Of a stretch of DNA of 64,000 nucleotides, positions 23,626-34,634 are shown one piece after another. Under the pieces are notes generated by a model. That model made no database searches. It had not been told where the DNA came from and saw only the letters and a list, made by a program, of their open reading frames with translations. Numbering within the stretch: the first letter of the stretch is position 1; each line of letters begins with the position of its first letter. Position numbers and translations under genes: made by a program. The DNA comes from Deltaproteobacteria bacterium (GTDB taxonomy: Bacteria > Myxococcota_A > Polyangia > Polyangiales > JADJMO01), in assembly GCA_022843175.1 (NCBI GenBank), contig JALHOE010000015.1:1-64000 (forward strand), written 5' to 3'.

Positions 23626-25269
23626 GTGCCGCGCTCCTGGCTCAAACTGGTCGCCCTCGGGGCGGTGCTCGCGCTGGCGTCGCCCGCGCTCGCCAACGAC
23701 GCCAAGGTCGAGGGCGAAGCCAAGAAGCTGCAGGCCGACGCGATGGACTTCGACTTCCTCGCGCTCGACCACGCGAAGGCCAAGGACAAGCTCCAGAAGG
23801 CCCTCAAGAAGTGCGGCAAGGACAAGTGCAGCAAGGCCGTCCTCGCCGGTCTCCACCGCGATCTCGGCGTCGTGCAGATCAACGCGGGCGAGAACGGTGA
23901 CAAGGAGTTCGCCGCCGCCTTCACCAACGACCCCAACGTCTCGATCGCCAAGGACTACCTCGACAACGCCGCGGTGAAGAAGGCGTGGGAGGCCGCGAAG
24001 AAGAAGAAGGGTGGCGGCGGCGGCGGCACCGAGCCCGATCCGGGCGGTAGCGAGAAGCCCCCGAGCGCCGAGGGCGGCCTCACCGTCACCGCGTCGGTCG
24101 CGCCGATCGGCTTCGAGCTCCCGATCGTCGTCGGCGCGCCGAGCGGCCTCGACGTCGCGTCGGTGAAGGTCTCCTACAAGACCGACTCGATGGAGAAGTA
24201 CAAGGCCGTCGACGCCAAGAAGCAGAAGGACAAGTGGATCGTGATCCTCCCGTGCGACGTCACGGGCAAGGCCACCACCATCAAGTTCTTCGTGAAGGCC
24301 TTCGACGACTCGAGCGGTGAGGTCGAGCACTACGGCACCATCAAGAAGCCCGGCCAGATCAAGCTCGTCGACTCGATGCCCGACGACCAGGAGGCGCCGA
24401 CGCTCCCCGGCGGCAAGGATCCGAAGGAGTGCGGCGAGGGCGGCGGCGGCGGCGGCAAGATCGAGGACCAGTCCTGCAGCGACGACGACGAGTGCGGCAA
24501 GGACCTCATCTGCCGCGAGAACGACGTCGGCAAGAAGGTCTGCAAGCCGGGCGAGAAGAAGGACAAGGCGGCGGCTGCCGACTACCCGAAGCTGTGGGTC
24601 GGCGCCGACTTCCAGTTCGACATGGTCTTCCTCGGCTCCGAGCGCGACATCTGCAAGCTCAATACGTGGACGTGCAGCGTCGACGCCGACGGGGGCCGTA
24701 AGGACATCACGACCACCGACAGCGGCGGTGGCATCCGCGTAGGTCCCACGGGCGGCAAGACCGACGGCGGGATGGCGTTCGCGACCAAGCGCTTCAACCT
24801 CTCGCTCGACTACTTCGTCGCCCCGCGGATCTCGCTCGGCGCGCGGCTCGGCTACGCGATCGGTGGCAACCCCACCAGCGCGGCGAAGTTCGTCCCGCTC
24901 CACGCCGAGGCGCGCCTCCAATACTTCATCACCGACGGCAGCTTCCGCCCGTTCTTTCTCGTCAACGGCGGCTACGGCATGTTCGACGCGCCGGTCCCCA
25001 ACGTGATCATTCAGCCGCAGGATCCGGCTGGCTTCTACAACGGCTGCAAGGACGGCTCGCCGCCCGAGACGTGCCCCGAGGAAAACCGCGTGATCAAGGG
25101 CGTCACCGCCTACAAGCTCACCGGACCGTTCTTCGTCGGGCTCGGGCTCGGCGCGTGGTTCCACCCCACGCCGAAGGTCGCGATCAGCGCGGCGGTGAAG
25201 GTGCTCTTCCCGCTCCCGGTGTTCGCCCCGGTCATCGCGCCCGAGCTCGGCCTCAAGTTCTCGTTCTAG
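23626..25269 (+). CDS. Large exported outer-membrane protein, tandem paralog 2
   Basis: 547 residues, starting at GTG 23,626, with signal peptide MPRSWLKLVALGAVLALASPALA. The domain order is the same as in the upstream paralog: helical domain with CGKDKCSKAVLAGLHRDLGVV, Lys/Gly linker, Ig-like domain ending EVEHYGTIKKPGQIKLV, Cys module (CSDDDECGKDLIC) and a beta-barrel-like C-terminus ending in SF. Its last 17 bases overlap the convergent methyltransferase gene. Probably arose by tandem duplication. Confidence 0.75.
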   Translation: MPRSWLKLVALGAVLALASPALANDAKVEGEAKKLQADAMDFDFLALDHAKAKDKLQKALKKCGKDKCSKAVLAGLHRDLGVVQINAGENGDKEFAAAFTNDPNVSIAKDYLDNAAVKKAWEAAKKKKGGGGGGTEPDPGGSEKPPSAEGGLTVTASVAPIGFELPIVVGAPSGLDVASVKVSYKTDSMEKYKAVDAKKQKDKWIVILPCDVTGKATTIKFFVKAFDDSSGEVEHYGTIKKPGQIKLVDSMPDDQEAPTLPGGKDPKECGEGGGGGGKIEDQSCSDDDECGKDLICRENDVGKKVCKPGEKKDKAAAADYPKLWVGADFQFDMVFLGSERDICKLNTWTCSVDADGGRKDITTTDSGGGIRVGPTGGKTDGGMAFATKRFNLSLDYFVAPRISLGARLGYAIGGNPTSAAKFVPLHAEARLQYFITDGSFRPFFLVNGGYGMFDAPVPNVIIQPQDPAGFYNGCKDGSPPETCPEENRVIKGVTAYKLTGPFFVGLGLGAWFHPTPKVAISAAVKVLFPLPVFAPVIAPELGLKFSF

Positions 25270-25897
25270 TGCCCACGTAGGCGCGGGCCTGGACGCGCCC
25301 GCCCTCGCGGAGCTCGACGGTCGACGGCTTGAAGCCGGCCGCCGCGAGCTGCGCGGGAAACGCCGGGACGGCGTAGCCGCTCCACACCGCGTACGAACCG
25401 CCGGGGCAGAGGGCCGCGTACGCGGCGCGCAGACCGCGCTCGTCGTAGAGCCCCGCGTTTTCGTGGAACGATGCCCACTCCGGGCCGTTGTCGACGTCGA
25501 GGAGGATCGCGTCGAGATCCTTCTCGCGGGCGATCTCCCTCGCCACGTCGCCGCGCACGAGCCGCACGCGGGGATCGTCGAGCGCGTGCTCGGCCAGGTG
25601 CGCGAGCTCGCCGCGAAGGAGCCGCACCACCGTCTTGAGCCGCTCGACCACGATGAGCTCGCCGCGTGGCAGCACTTCGAGCGCGCCGAGCAGCGTGGAG
25701 CCGAAGCCGAGCCCGCCGATGAGCACGCGCGCGTCGTCGCGGGTCTTCAGGGTCCCCGCGAGCCGCCCGAAGTCCCGCTCGGTGCCGAGGACCTTGCTCG
25801 AGAGGAGCGGCACGTTCCCGATCATCAGCTCGTGGTGGGTGCCGTGATCGAGCAGGGTCAGCGTCGCGCCCTCTTCGTGGAAGGTGCGCTTCTTCAA
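25253..25897 (-). CDS. Spermidine-synthase-like methyltransferase-fold protein
   Basis: The protein has 214 residues from the TTG at 25,897, which overlaps the upstream stop (TTGA). It has a Rossmann fold of the polyamine synthase/class I methyltransferase type: RVLIGGLGFGSTLLGALEV, acidic VVERLKTV, and DAILLDVDNGPEW, where spermidine synthase would have its catalytic Asp region. It lacks the typical N-terminal beta domain motifs, so the substrate is uncertain. It is translationally coupled to the phosphoesterase gene upstream. Confidence 0.72.
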   Translation of the reverse strand: MKKRTFHEEGATLTLLDHGTHHELMIGNVPLLSSKVLGTERDFGRLAGTLKTRDDARVLIGGLGFGSTLLGALEVLPRGELIVVERLKTVVRLLRGELAHLAEHALDDPRVRLVRGDVAREIAREKDLDAILLDVDNGPEWASFHENAGLYDERGLRAAYAALCPGGSYAVWSGYAVPAFPAQLAAAGFKPSTVELREGGRVQARAYVGTRTRT

Positions 25898-28593
25898 TCG
25901 TCGTCTTCTTCCGGCGGGGCGCCCGCGGCCTTCGCGGCGATGCGCGCGCGCGCCGCCGCCTCGATCGCCGGTGGCAGCGACATCAGCGGCTTTTCGCGGA
26001 GCCAGCGCTCGATCTGGCGGTTGAGCCCCGGGCTCTCGTCGACGCGGTCGAGATCGAACGACTCGGTGAGGAGCGCCTCGGCCTTGGACGCGGTGGCGCC
26101 GCACGTGATCGGGTAGTCGCGCTTCTTGCGGTTCCACGGGCGGAAGTCCGGCGTGGAGGTGAACGCGTCCCACGGGATCGCTGCGCCCTCGACCTGCACG
26201 TTGGGGTAGGGCAGCCCGTAGACGTGGGCGAAGATCTTGTGGAGCGAGCTCACGTCGATGTGGGTCTTGCTCACGTAGCCGCGCTTGATCCACGGCGACA
26301 CGAGCACCACCGGCACGCGGTGGATGTCGACGTGCTCGCCGCCGTTGGCCGGATCGTCCTCGGTGATGATGATCAGCGACTTCGGCCAGTAGGTGCTCTT
26401 GCTGATCCCATCGACCAGCATGCCGGTCGCCTCGTCGTTCACCGCGATCATCGCGTCGGGCGTGGGAGACTTGGGCGAGACGCCGACCGTGTGGTCGTTG
26501 GGCAGCGTGATGTACGCGAACGAGCGCACGTCGCAGAGCACGCGCACCCGGCCGAGCAGGTGACACGATTTCTCGACGTCCGGGTGCCCCATGCTCTGAA
26601 TGAAGCCGCCGGGGTAGTTCGCGTCGACCGGCGTGCGGCCGGGGATCTTCTCGTGCGGCAGACCGAGCGCCTCGCCGAAGATCTCGAAGCCGATGCCGCC
26701 GCGCGCGAGCCAGTCGAACGACGAGCCCTCGACCGGCTGCCCGATGTCGAGCACGCCGCCGCTCGGAAGAGGCAGGCCGCGGATGTTGCGCGTGTAGCCG
26801 TCGACGGCCCACGTGCGCTCGTTGTAGTCGCTCGAGCGCCCGTACACCGTCCAGAAGTGCCCCTGCTGTGACAGCTCGGCGCCGGTGTACGCGTTGTCGG
26901 AGTGGGCGAAGTCGCGCGCCAGCGCGCGGAGGTTGCCCCAGATTCGCTCCTGGGTCGCCGCGTCCTTCGCCATGATCAGGTCGGGCTTGCCGTTCACGCC
27001 CGGCATGTCGCCGAAGAGCCCGTCGAAGGTCTTGTTCTCGCGGACCACGAAGAAGATGTGCTCGATCTGCTTGGAGCGGCCCTCGGTGTTGGTGCGCGGG
27101 ATCGGGAAGTCCCACGGCGCGCCGCCGCACTCGACCTTCGGCGAGCCGGCCAGCGCGGCCACGTCGTTGTTCGCGCGGACCTCCGCCTCGCCGGTCGTGA
27201 GCTCGGCGGCGCTCGGCGGCGGGACGCTCTGGAACGAGCCGTAGGTGCGACCCATCACGTCGCCGTCGTCGATGGCGGGGTAGACCGTGGGGTTCGGGCC
27301 GATGAACGCGGCGCGCATGTTGGCGATCGCCAGCGTGCCGTCGTCGGCGACCGCGACGGCGCCCGGCCACCACCCGGTGGGGATGCGGCCGACCGGTTTG
27401 ACCAGCGTCGCCGCGGTGTCGACCTCGAACGCCGCGATCGCGTTGAAGCCGGCGAGCGTCGCGTAGAGGCGCTTGCGGGGCGCGTCGTAGGCGAGGCTCG
27501 ACGGGTCGAAGCCGTGCGTCTTGCGGGTGTCGATCGGGATCGCCGTCACGCTCCCGGCGACGCGGTCGACGAGCGAGATGGTGTCGCCGTGCGAGTTGGC
27601 CACCGCGAGCCAGCGCGCGTCGAGGAAGGCCATGCCCTGCGGGTTCTTGTCGGTCGCGAACTTGCGCACGCCGCCCGTCGCGAGATCGATCTCGGCCACC
27701 GCGCGCGAGCCCCACAGCGACACGTACGCGTGCGCGGAGTCGAGCGGATCGAACGCGACCGCGAACGTCTCGCCGGCGCCGAGGTCGACCTCGCTGACCT
27801 TCTCGCGCGTGGTCAGGTCGTAGACGAGCGCGCGCTTCTCGAGCACGGCGCCGATGACCAACCGCTTGCCGTCGGGCGACGCGGCGAGCGACGCGGTGTG
27901 CCACGCGATCGTGCCCCCGTCGCGCGCCTTCGCCGGGGGCAGCTTGATGGTGCGGGCCTCGTCGAGCGTGAGCGCACCCGTGGGGTCGATCTTGATCGCC
28001 TGCGCGACGCCCTCGCTCGTGGCGACGTAGAGGAGATCGGGGGCGACGAACGTGACGCCGCTGTTGAGCGTCTTCGGACGGTTGAACGCGAGCTTGCCGA
28101 CCACGGTCATCGAGTCGAGGTCGATCGCGCGAACCATGTGCGCGCCGTACCCGGTGTCGACGGTGACGGCGCGGCGCGTGCCGGGCAGCACGATCACCGC
28201 CGTCGGCAGGCCGCCCGTCGCGTCGGTGAACGCGAGCTCCTTGCCGGCCGGCTTCACCCGGCGGCCGTCGGGGAGGATCTTCGTCGCGCCGTCGACGCCG
28301 GTGTATTTCGCCGCCTCGCCGGTGGGCGCGCTCGCCGCGCACTTCCCGGTCACCGGCGCGGGGGTGGTGAGCGCGGGGCACTCCTCGGCGTGCGGGAGCT
28401 GCCCCCACTCGCCGAGGCTCGGGCAGGCGTAGCCCGCGTCGAGCTCTTTACAGTCGGTCTGGGGGCAGTCGTAGATGCAGGTGCGCGGCGCCCGCGCGTA
28501 CTCGAAGGGATCGCCGGCGTCGGCCGGCGCGGGCGCGTCGTCTGCGCCGCTGGAGCAACCGAGGGCGAGGACGACCAGCGCGAGCCGATGCAT
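25894..28593 (-). CDS. Lipoprotein with beta-propeller and phosphoesterase domain
   Basis: The 899-residue precursor starts MHRLALVVLALGC (lipobox ALGC). After a Cys-containing segment, residues about 100-440 form a YncE-like beta-propeller (repeats such as LAVANSHGDTISLVD). The C-terminal half is a PF04185-type phosphoesterase (alkaline phosphatase superfamily), with HIFFVVRENKTFDGLFGD, HSDNAYTGAELSQQGHFW, NDHTVG and ITEDDPANGGEHVDIHR. Such enzymes hydrolyse phosphate esters outside the cytoplasm; the substrate is unknown. The start codon shares one base with the rodA stop. Confidence 0.87.
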   Translation of the reverse strand: MHRLALVVLALGCSSGADDAPAPADAGDPFEYARAPRTCIYDCPQTDCKELDAGYACPSLGEWGQLPHAEECPALTTPAPVTGKCAASAPTGEAAKYTGVDGATKILPDGRRVKPAGKELAFTDATGGLPTAVIVLPGTRRAVTVDTGYGAHMVRAIDLDSMTVVGKLAFNRPKTLNSGVTFVAPDLLYVATSEGVAQAIKIDPTGALTLDEARTIKLPPAKARDGGTIAWHTASLAASPDGKRLVIGAVLEKRALVYDLTTREKVSEVDLGAGETFAVAFDPLDSAHAYVSLWGSRAVAEIDLATGGVRKFATDKNPQGMAFLDARWLAVANSHGDTISLVDRVAGSVTAIPIDTRKTHGFDPSSLAYDAPRKRLYATLAGFNAIAAFEVDTAATLVKPVGRIPTGWWPGAVAVADDGTLAIANMRAAFIGPNPTVYPAIDDGDVMGRTYGSFQSVPPPSAAELTTGEAEVRANNDVAALAGSPKVECGGAPWDFPIPRTNTEGRSKQIEHIFFVVRENKTFDGLFGDMPGVNGKPDLIMAKDAATQERIWGNLRALARDFAHSDNAYTGAELSQQGHFWTVYGRSSDYNERTWAVDGYTRNIRGLPLPSGGVLDIGQPVEGSSFDWLARGGIGFEIFGEALGLPHEKIPGRTPVDANYPGGFIQSMGHPDVEKSCHLLGRVRVLCDVRSFAYITLPNDHTVGVSPKSPTPDAMIAVNDEATGMLVDGISKSTYWPKSLIIITEDDPANGGEHVDIHRVPVVLVSPWIKRGYVSKTHIDVSSLHKIFAHVYGLPYPNVQVEGAAIPWDAFTSTPDFRPWNRKKRDYPITCGATASKAEALLTESFDLDRVDESPGLNRQIERWLREKPLMSLPPAIEAAARARIAAKAAGAPPEEDDD

Positions 28594-29738
28594 CAGGCAA
28601 ATGTATGCCGACGCATGCTCACGTTCATCAACAACCCGACGCCGATCAGCACCGTGGTCACGCTCGACCCGCCGTAGCTGAACAGCGGCAACGGAACGCC
28701 GACGACCGGGAGCACGCCGGTCACCATCCCGATGTTGAAGAACGCGTGCCAGAAGATCATGGCCGAGATGCCCACCGCGAGGGCCGCGCCGAACCGGTCC
28801 TTGGCCTGGGAGGCGATCCGCAGTCCCCACAGCACGACGAACGAGTAGAGCCCGATCATCACCAGGCCGCCGATGAAGCCCCAGTCCTCGGCGAAGACCG
28901 GGAACGGGAAGTCGGACTGCTGCTCGGGCAGGAACAGGTAGTGATTCTGCGTGCCCTTCATGTAGCCGGTGCCGAACAGCCCGCCGTTGCCGATCGCGAC
29001 GCGCGCGTGGTGCGAGTGCCAATTGGCGCCGCGGATGTCGAGCTCGGGGTTGATGAACGAGTAGACGCGCCGCTTCTGGTAGTCGTGGAGGATGTAGTTC
29101 CACGCGACCCACGAGAACGCCGTGAGCCCGACCACGAGGGTGACGAGCGACTGCCAGCGCATCTTCCCGAGCGCCATGATCGACACGAAGATGCCGGCGA
29201 GGATGAGCGCGGTGCCGAGGTCCGGCTGCTTGGCGACGAGCGCGAAGGGGATGCCGGCGAGCACGGCCGGGACCACCAGATCCTTGAGCGTGCGGCCGCC
29301 GCCCGAGGGGCCGACCGGCACCTTGGGATCGTCATGGAGATACTTCGCGAGCGAGACCGCGAGGATGATCTTCATGAACTCCGACGGCTGGAAGCGGAAC
29401 CCCCGCTGCTTGCCGCCGATGTCGATCCACCGCGCGGCGCCGTGGATGTCTCGGCCGAGAATGAACACCAGCAGCAGCAGCAGGATGCCGCCGCCGTAGA
29501 TGACGTAGGCGAGCCGCTCGAAGTGCCGATAGTCGATGGCAGCGACCACCACCGCGGCGATGCCGCCGGCCACGAGCCAGTAGATCTGGGTGACGTAGAG
29601 ATCGGCGAGGCCGCCCTTGGCGACGCTCGTCGCGCTGTAGAGGTTCACCACGCCGACGAGCCCGATCAGCAGCACGGCCACGAGCAACGGCCAGTCGATG
29701 ACGTCGCGCGCGCGAACGGTGACGCCGCGGCCCATCAT
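28593..29738 (-). CDS. rodA: RodA, SEDS peptidoglycan glycosyltransferase
   Basis: The 381-residue polytopic protein (about ten helices) has the SEDS signatures: FQPSEFMKI, QPDLGTALI, the loop VYSFINPELDIRGANWH with the catalytic-type Asp, PVFAEDWGFIGG and PLPLFSYGGSS. RodA polymerises glycan strands for cell elongation, paired with the transpeptidase PBP2, whose gene lies directly upstream with a four-base overlap. The start is ATG 29,738 (another ATG follows directly). Confidence 0.94.
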   Translation of the reverse strand: MMGRGVTVRARDVIDWPLLVAVLLIGLVGVVNLYSATSVAKGGLADLYVTQIYWLVAGGIAAVVVAAIDYRHFERLAYVIYGGGILLLLLVFILGRDIHGAARWIDIGGKQRGFRFQPSEFMKIILAVSLAKYLHDDPKVPVGPSGGGRTLKDLVVPAVLAGIPFALVAKQPDLGTALILAGIFVSIMALGKMRWQSLVTLVVGLTAFSWVAWNYILHDYQKRRVYSFINPELDIRGANWHSHHARVAIGNGGLFGTGYMKGTQNHYLFLPEQQSDFPFPVFAEDWGFIGGLVMIGLYSFVVLWGLRIASQAKDRFGAALAVGISAMIFWHAFFNIGMVTGVLPVVGVPLPLFSYGGSSVTTVLIGVGLLMNVSMRRHTFA

Positions 29739-31738
29739 GGCTTCACCGCGCTGACGGGGGAGGTGGGCACCGAGGGCTTGGGGTGCGCGGCCTGCTCGCG
29801 GGCCGGCTTGATCTTGAGGAACCAGTCCTCGAGCACGCGCATCGCGATCGGCGCCGCGTTGTGACCGCCGCCGCCGCCGTGTTCGACGAGCACCACCACG
29901 GCGATCTCCGGGTCGTCGTAGGGCGCCATGCCGGCGAACCACGCGTGATCGCGGTTGAAGTACCAGATCGAACGCGGGTCCATGCCGCTCTTCTGGGTGA
30001 CCTTCGAGACCTGCGCCGTACCCGTCTTGCCGGCCACGTCGATCTTGGTGGAGCGCTCTTTGTACGCGGTGCCGCCCGGCTCGTTGACGACGCCGTGCAT
30101 GCCCTCGAGCACCGCCTTGAGGTTCTCGGGCACGAGGTTGATCTTGCGGCGGATGCGCGGCGCGAAATCGATCTCGACGCCGCCGCCCGCGTCGGTGGTG
30201 GTGGCCGGCGACTCGATCGAGCGCACGATCTGCGGCGCGTAGAGCGTGCCGCCGTTGGCGAGCGCGGCGTAGGCCATCGCCAGCTGGAGCACGGTGACCT
30301 TGGTGTTGCCCTGACCGATCGCCGCGTTGAGCGTGAAGCCGAGGCGGAACTGGCCGCCGTAGTGTTGGTTGTACCAAGCCTTCGTCGGCACCAGGCCGGG
30401 CACCTCGTGGTTGATGCCGACGCCGGTGCGCTGGCCGAAGCCGAAGTCACCGTTGAGCGCCGCCATCGCGTCGATGCCGGTCTTCTCGCCGAGGTGGTAG
30501 AAGAAGATGTTGCAGGAGTGGACGATCGCGTCGTGCAGCGCCGTCTGCCCGTGGAAGCCCTCGCACTTGAAGCGGGTCTTGCCGAGCACGTAGATGTGCT
30601 CGCACATCTCGCGCGTGTGCGGCGTGATGGCGTTCGTTTGCAGCGCCGCGAGCGCCGAGAACGGCTTCATCGTCGAGCCGGGGAAGTACGCCTCGTACAT
30701 CGTCTTGTCGATGAGCGGATGAAGCGGGTTGGCGAGGATGCCCTCGGCCTGCTTCGGCGTGAGGCCGGCGACGAAGTCGTTGGGGTCGACGCCCGGCTTG
30801 CTGTAGACCGCGAGCAGCCGCCCCGTCTTCACCTCAACGACGACGACCGAGCCGGCGAGCTGGCCGGCGAAGGCGCGGCGCGCCGAGGCGATGAGGTCGG
30901 CGTCGACGGTGAGCCGCACGTCGCGGCCGGGGATCGGGCTCTGCTCGTGGGGCGCGTCGATCTGCGCGAGATCTTCCTTGGCGTTGCGCCGGTTGCCGCG
31001 CGCGTCGAGCACGACCTTCTTCCAGCCGCGCTGCCCGCGGAGGTAGGACTCCCACGCCTTCTCGATGCCGCTGCGGCCGACGCGATCGCCGGCCTGCAGG
31101 GTGGTGCCCCACTCCTTCTTCTCGCCGCCGTTGAGCGCGGCGGCCTGCGCGTCGAGGTCCTCTTTGCTGACCTCGTTGACGTACCCGAGCAGATGGAACG
31201 TGAGCTCCTTGGTCGGGTAGTAGCGCATCGGCACCGAGATCCAGTTGACCGCGTTGAGCTCGGGCTTGCGGGTCTCGAGCGCGCCGACGATGTCGCGCGA
31301 GATGTCCTCGCGGACGATCGCCTCGTGGATGCGGTGCTTGGGGTTCTGGCGGAGCGCAGCGAGGTCGGCGTCGCGCTGAGCGCGCAAGCGCTGCTCGATG
31401 GTGGCGCGCTCGACGGGGCCGAGGCCGAGCAGCTCGGCGAGGCGCGGCCAGGTCTTCTCGAGATCGAGGCGCGCCGGGACGACGTAGACGTTCCACGACT
31501 CGCGGCTCGCGGCGAGGATGACCCCGTTCTTGTCGCGCACGACGCCGCGCGAGGTGGCGAGCGTGACGCGGTGAACGATGTTGTCGTGGGCGATCGCGGC
31601 GAACTCGTTGTGCCGGGCGATCTGCAGGTGCACGAGCTTGCCCACAAGCACGAGCATCAGCACCATGACCGTCAGCGCCATCCACTTGTAGCGCTTGCGG
31701 AACTCACCGACGTCGGTGCGTTGACCGAGGAGGCTCAC
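29735..31738 (-). CDS. mrdA: Penicillin-binding protein 2 (elongation transpeptidase)
   Basis: The 667-residue protein has one N-terminal membrane helix (about 18-38), a pedestal domain (about 60-270) and a transpeptidase domain. Active-site motifs are S355-T-M-K358, S408-C-N410 and K571-T-G573, all intact. It crosslinks peptidoglycan with RodA in the elongasome. Translation starts at a GTG overlapping the mreD stop, preceded by GAGGAGGGG. A Pro-rich tail ends the protein. Confidence 0.94.
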   Translation of the reverse strand: MSLLGQRTDVGEFRKRYKWMALTVMVLMLVLVGKLVHLQIARHNEFAAIAHDNIVHRVTLATSRGVVRDKNGVILAASRESWNVYVVPARLDLEKTWPRLAELLGLGPVERATIEQRLRAQRDADLAALRQNPKHRIHEAIVREDISRDIVGALETRKPELNAVNWISVPMRYYPTKELTFHLLGYVNEVSKEDLDAQAAALNGGEKKEWGTTLQAGDRVGRSGIEKAWESYLRGQRGWKKVVLDARGNRRNAKEDLAQIDAPHEQSPIPGRDVRLTVDADLIASARRAFAGQLAGSVVVVEVKTGRLLAVYSKPGVDPNDFVAGLTPKQAEGILANPLHPLIDKTMYEAYFPGSTMKPFSALAALQTNAITPHTREMCEHIYVLGKTRFKCEGFHGQTALHDAIVHSCNIFFYHLGEKTGIDAMAALNGDFGFGQRTGVGINHEVPGLVPTKAWYNQHYGGQFRLGFTLNAAIGQGNTKVTVLQLAMAYAALANGGTLYAPQIVRSIESPATTTDAGGGVEIDFAPRIRRKINLVPENLKAVLEGMHGVVNEPGGTAYKERSTKIDVAGKTGTAQVSKVTQKSGMDPRSIWYFNRDHAWFAGMAPYDDPEIAVVVLVEHGGGGGHNAAPIAMRVLEDWFLKIKPAREQAAHPKPSVPTSPVSAVKP

Positions 31739-32319
31739 TTCCCCTCCTCGGCGGGCTCGGGACGAGCGGTGACCAGGCGGCCCTCGAGCTTGCGTTGCTC
31801 GGGCGCGCGGTTCGGATCGAGGAAGCCGCCGGCGAGGCTCTGCACCCGCTGCGCGGCGCGGAACACCAGCGGCGCGATCACCGCGGTGGCGAGGGCGTGC
31901 GGCAGCACCAGCTTGGCCATCGCGCGGGGCACGTACGGGCTCTTGCCGAAGATGGCGAGGAGCACGAGCACGATCACCGCCGAGAGCGCCGCGAAGGCGC
32001 CGGCGAGGAGCGCGCGGGCGAAGCCGCCCTGGGTGACGACGCGGAAGCCGGCGATGCGCGCGAGGGCGACGGTGGCGACGGACGCGAACGTGTAGAGGCC
32101 GATCGGCGCGCCGCCCACGACGTCGAGCACGTAGCCGAGGAGGAACGCGACGCACGCGCCGAGCGCGAGGTTGGTCTCGGTGACGCCGAGGAACACCAGG
32201 AGCGGGACGAGCAGCGACGGACGAAACCCCTTGGCCGCGAGCGGACCGAGCACGAGGTACATCTCGCCCTGCAGCACGATCAGGAGGAGCCCGAGGAGAA
32301 GGAACGCCGTGTACCGCAT
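31735..32319 (-). CDS. mreD: MreD, rod-shape determining membrane protein
   Basis: 194 residues with five to six membrane helices; it starts MRYTAFLLLGLLLIVLQ and contains the family's LGYVLDVVGGAPIGLYTF segment. Its place between mreC and mrdA confirms the call, as MreD sequences are poorly conserved. The C-terminal 30 residues are charged, longer than in many homologs. One base separates it from the mreC stop. Confidence 0.9.
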   Translation of the reverse strand: MRYTAFLLLGLLLIVLQGEMYLVLGPLAAKGFRPSLLVPLLVFLGVTETNLALGACVAFLLGYVLDVVGGAPIGLYTFASVATVALARIAGFRVVTQGGFARALLAGAFAALSAVIVLVLLAIFGKSPYVPRAMAKLVLPHALATAVIAPLVFRAAQRVQSLAGGFLDPNRAPEQRKLEGRLVTARPEPAEEGK

Positions 32320-32320
32320 G

Positions 32321-33193
32321 TCACTTCTTGGGCGCGGGGGCCGGCTTGGGATCGTGGGCCTGGTCGCCGCCCACCGGCGGCACGACGATGGCCTCCTCGA
32401 GGCGGGAGAACGACACCACCGGCTCGGCCTCGACCTCCTGGAACTCGCCGAAGCCGCGGTTGTAGATCTTGGTGATGCGGGCCACCGGGATGCCCTTTTT
32501 GAAGCGCGCGCCGACGCCGCTGGTGACGAGCAGATCGCCGACGGCGACCTCGTCGCTCCGCTTCATGTACTCGACCTTGCACGCGTACTTGTCGACGTCG
32601 GAGGTGCCGCGGGCGATGCCGCGCGCGCCGGTGCGCTCGTCGACCACGTCGATCGCGAGCTGCGGGTCGATCGCGAGCTGCACCTCGAGCCGGTCTCCGT
32701 CCGCGCGGAGGATCACCCCGACCACGCCCTCGTCGGTGAGGACCGGCCAGCCGGGCTTCACCTCGTTGCTCGGGCGGTCGAGGGTGAGGCTCGCGACGCG
32801 GAACTCGAGGACGTCCTTGGCGATGACCTGCGCGGTGAGCGCCTCGGGCCCGATCTGCTCCTTGAGTCCGAGCAGCCGGCGCAGGCGCCGGTTCTCGATG
32901 TCCATCACCTCGAGCTTGCGCACCTTCTCGCGGAGCACGGTGTTCTCGTGCTGCAGCTCGTCGTTCTTGGCCTTCACGTCCACGAGGTAGACGTACGAGC
33001 CGACGATGGAGGAGATTCCACGGCCGACCAGCGAGCCGACGTATTGGAGCGGCGCCGACACCCGGAGGACCAACCGGTCGAGCGCGTTGAGCTTGCGCGG
33101 ATCGCGGACGTTCGAGCGCAGAACGAAGAACGGCAGCGCGAGGAGCAGGATGACGACGGCAGCGTCGCGGCCGCGGCGGAAGGTGCTGGTCAT
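32321..33193 (-). CDS. mreC: MreC, periplasmic elongasome scaffold
   Basis: The 290-residue protein has one N-terminal helix (about 11-26), a coiled coil (about 70-110, VKAKNDELQHENTVLREKVRKLE) and the double beta-barrel domain (VIAKDVLEF...LTLDRPSNEVKPGWPVLTDEG...VGDLLVTSGVGARFKKGIPVARI in pieces). It links MreB to PBP2 in the periplasm. The C-terminal tail is Pro/Lys-rich. A 151-bp spacer with tandem repeats separates it from mreB. Confidence 0.94.
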   Translation of the reverse strand: MTSTFRRGRDAAVVILLLALPFFVLRSNVRDPRKLNALDRLVLRVSAPLQYVGSLVGRGISSIVGSYVYLVDVKAKNDELQHENTVLREKVRKLEVMDIENRRLRRLLGLKEQIGPEALTAQVIAKDVLEFRVASLTLDRPSNEVKPGWPVLTDEGVVGVILRADGDRLEVQLAIDPQLAIDVVDERTGARGIARGTSDVDKYACKVEYMKRSDEVAVGDLLVTSGVGARFKKGIPVARITKIYNRGFGEFQEVEAEPVVSFSRLEEAIVVPPVGGDQAHDPKPAPAPKK

Positions 33194-33208
33194 CGGAGCG
33201 CCTTCGGC

Positions 33209-33341
33209 GGTCGACCGTCGACAGTCGACAGTTGACAGTGCGTTGTCGCTGCTCGCACGAGCGCTGCCGTTTCGACGCTATGGACTGACTGCGCCTTCAT
33301 CTTCTCGCCTCGAACGGTCGACGGTCGACGGTCGACGGTCG
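33209..33341. repeat. GTCGAC-rich short repeats in the mreB-mreC spacer
   Basis: Four 7-bp units ACGGTCG lie at 33,314-33,341, and a looser cluster of GTCGAC/GACAGTC at 33,209-33,238 runs in the opposite sense, so the two can pair. Between them is about 75 bp without features. Confidence 0.6.
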
Positions 33342-33344
33342 ACG

Positions 33345-34538
<1,194 letters not shown>

Positions 34539-34634
34539 TTACGAGGTGGGATAATGGACTACACCAACGATCGACCAAGAGGCTCCCGAACGCTGCCCGG
34601 TGATGGGTGATTCCTTGCTACCGTCGTTCGCCGA

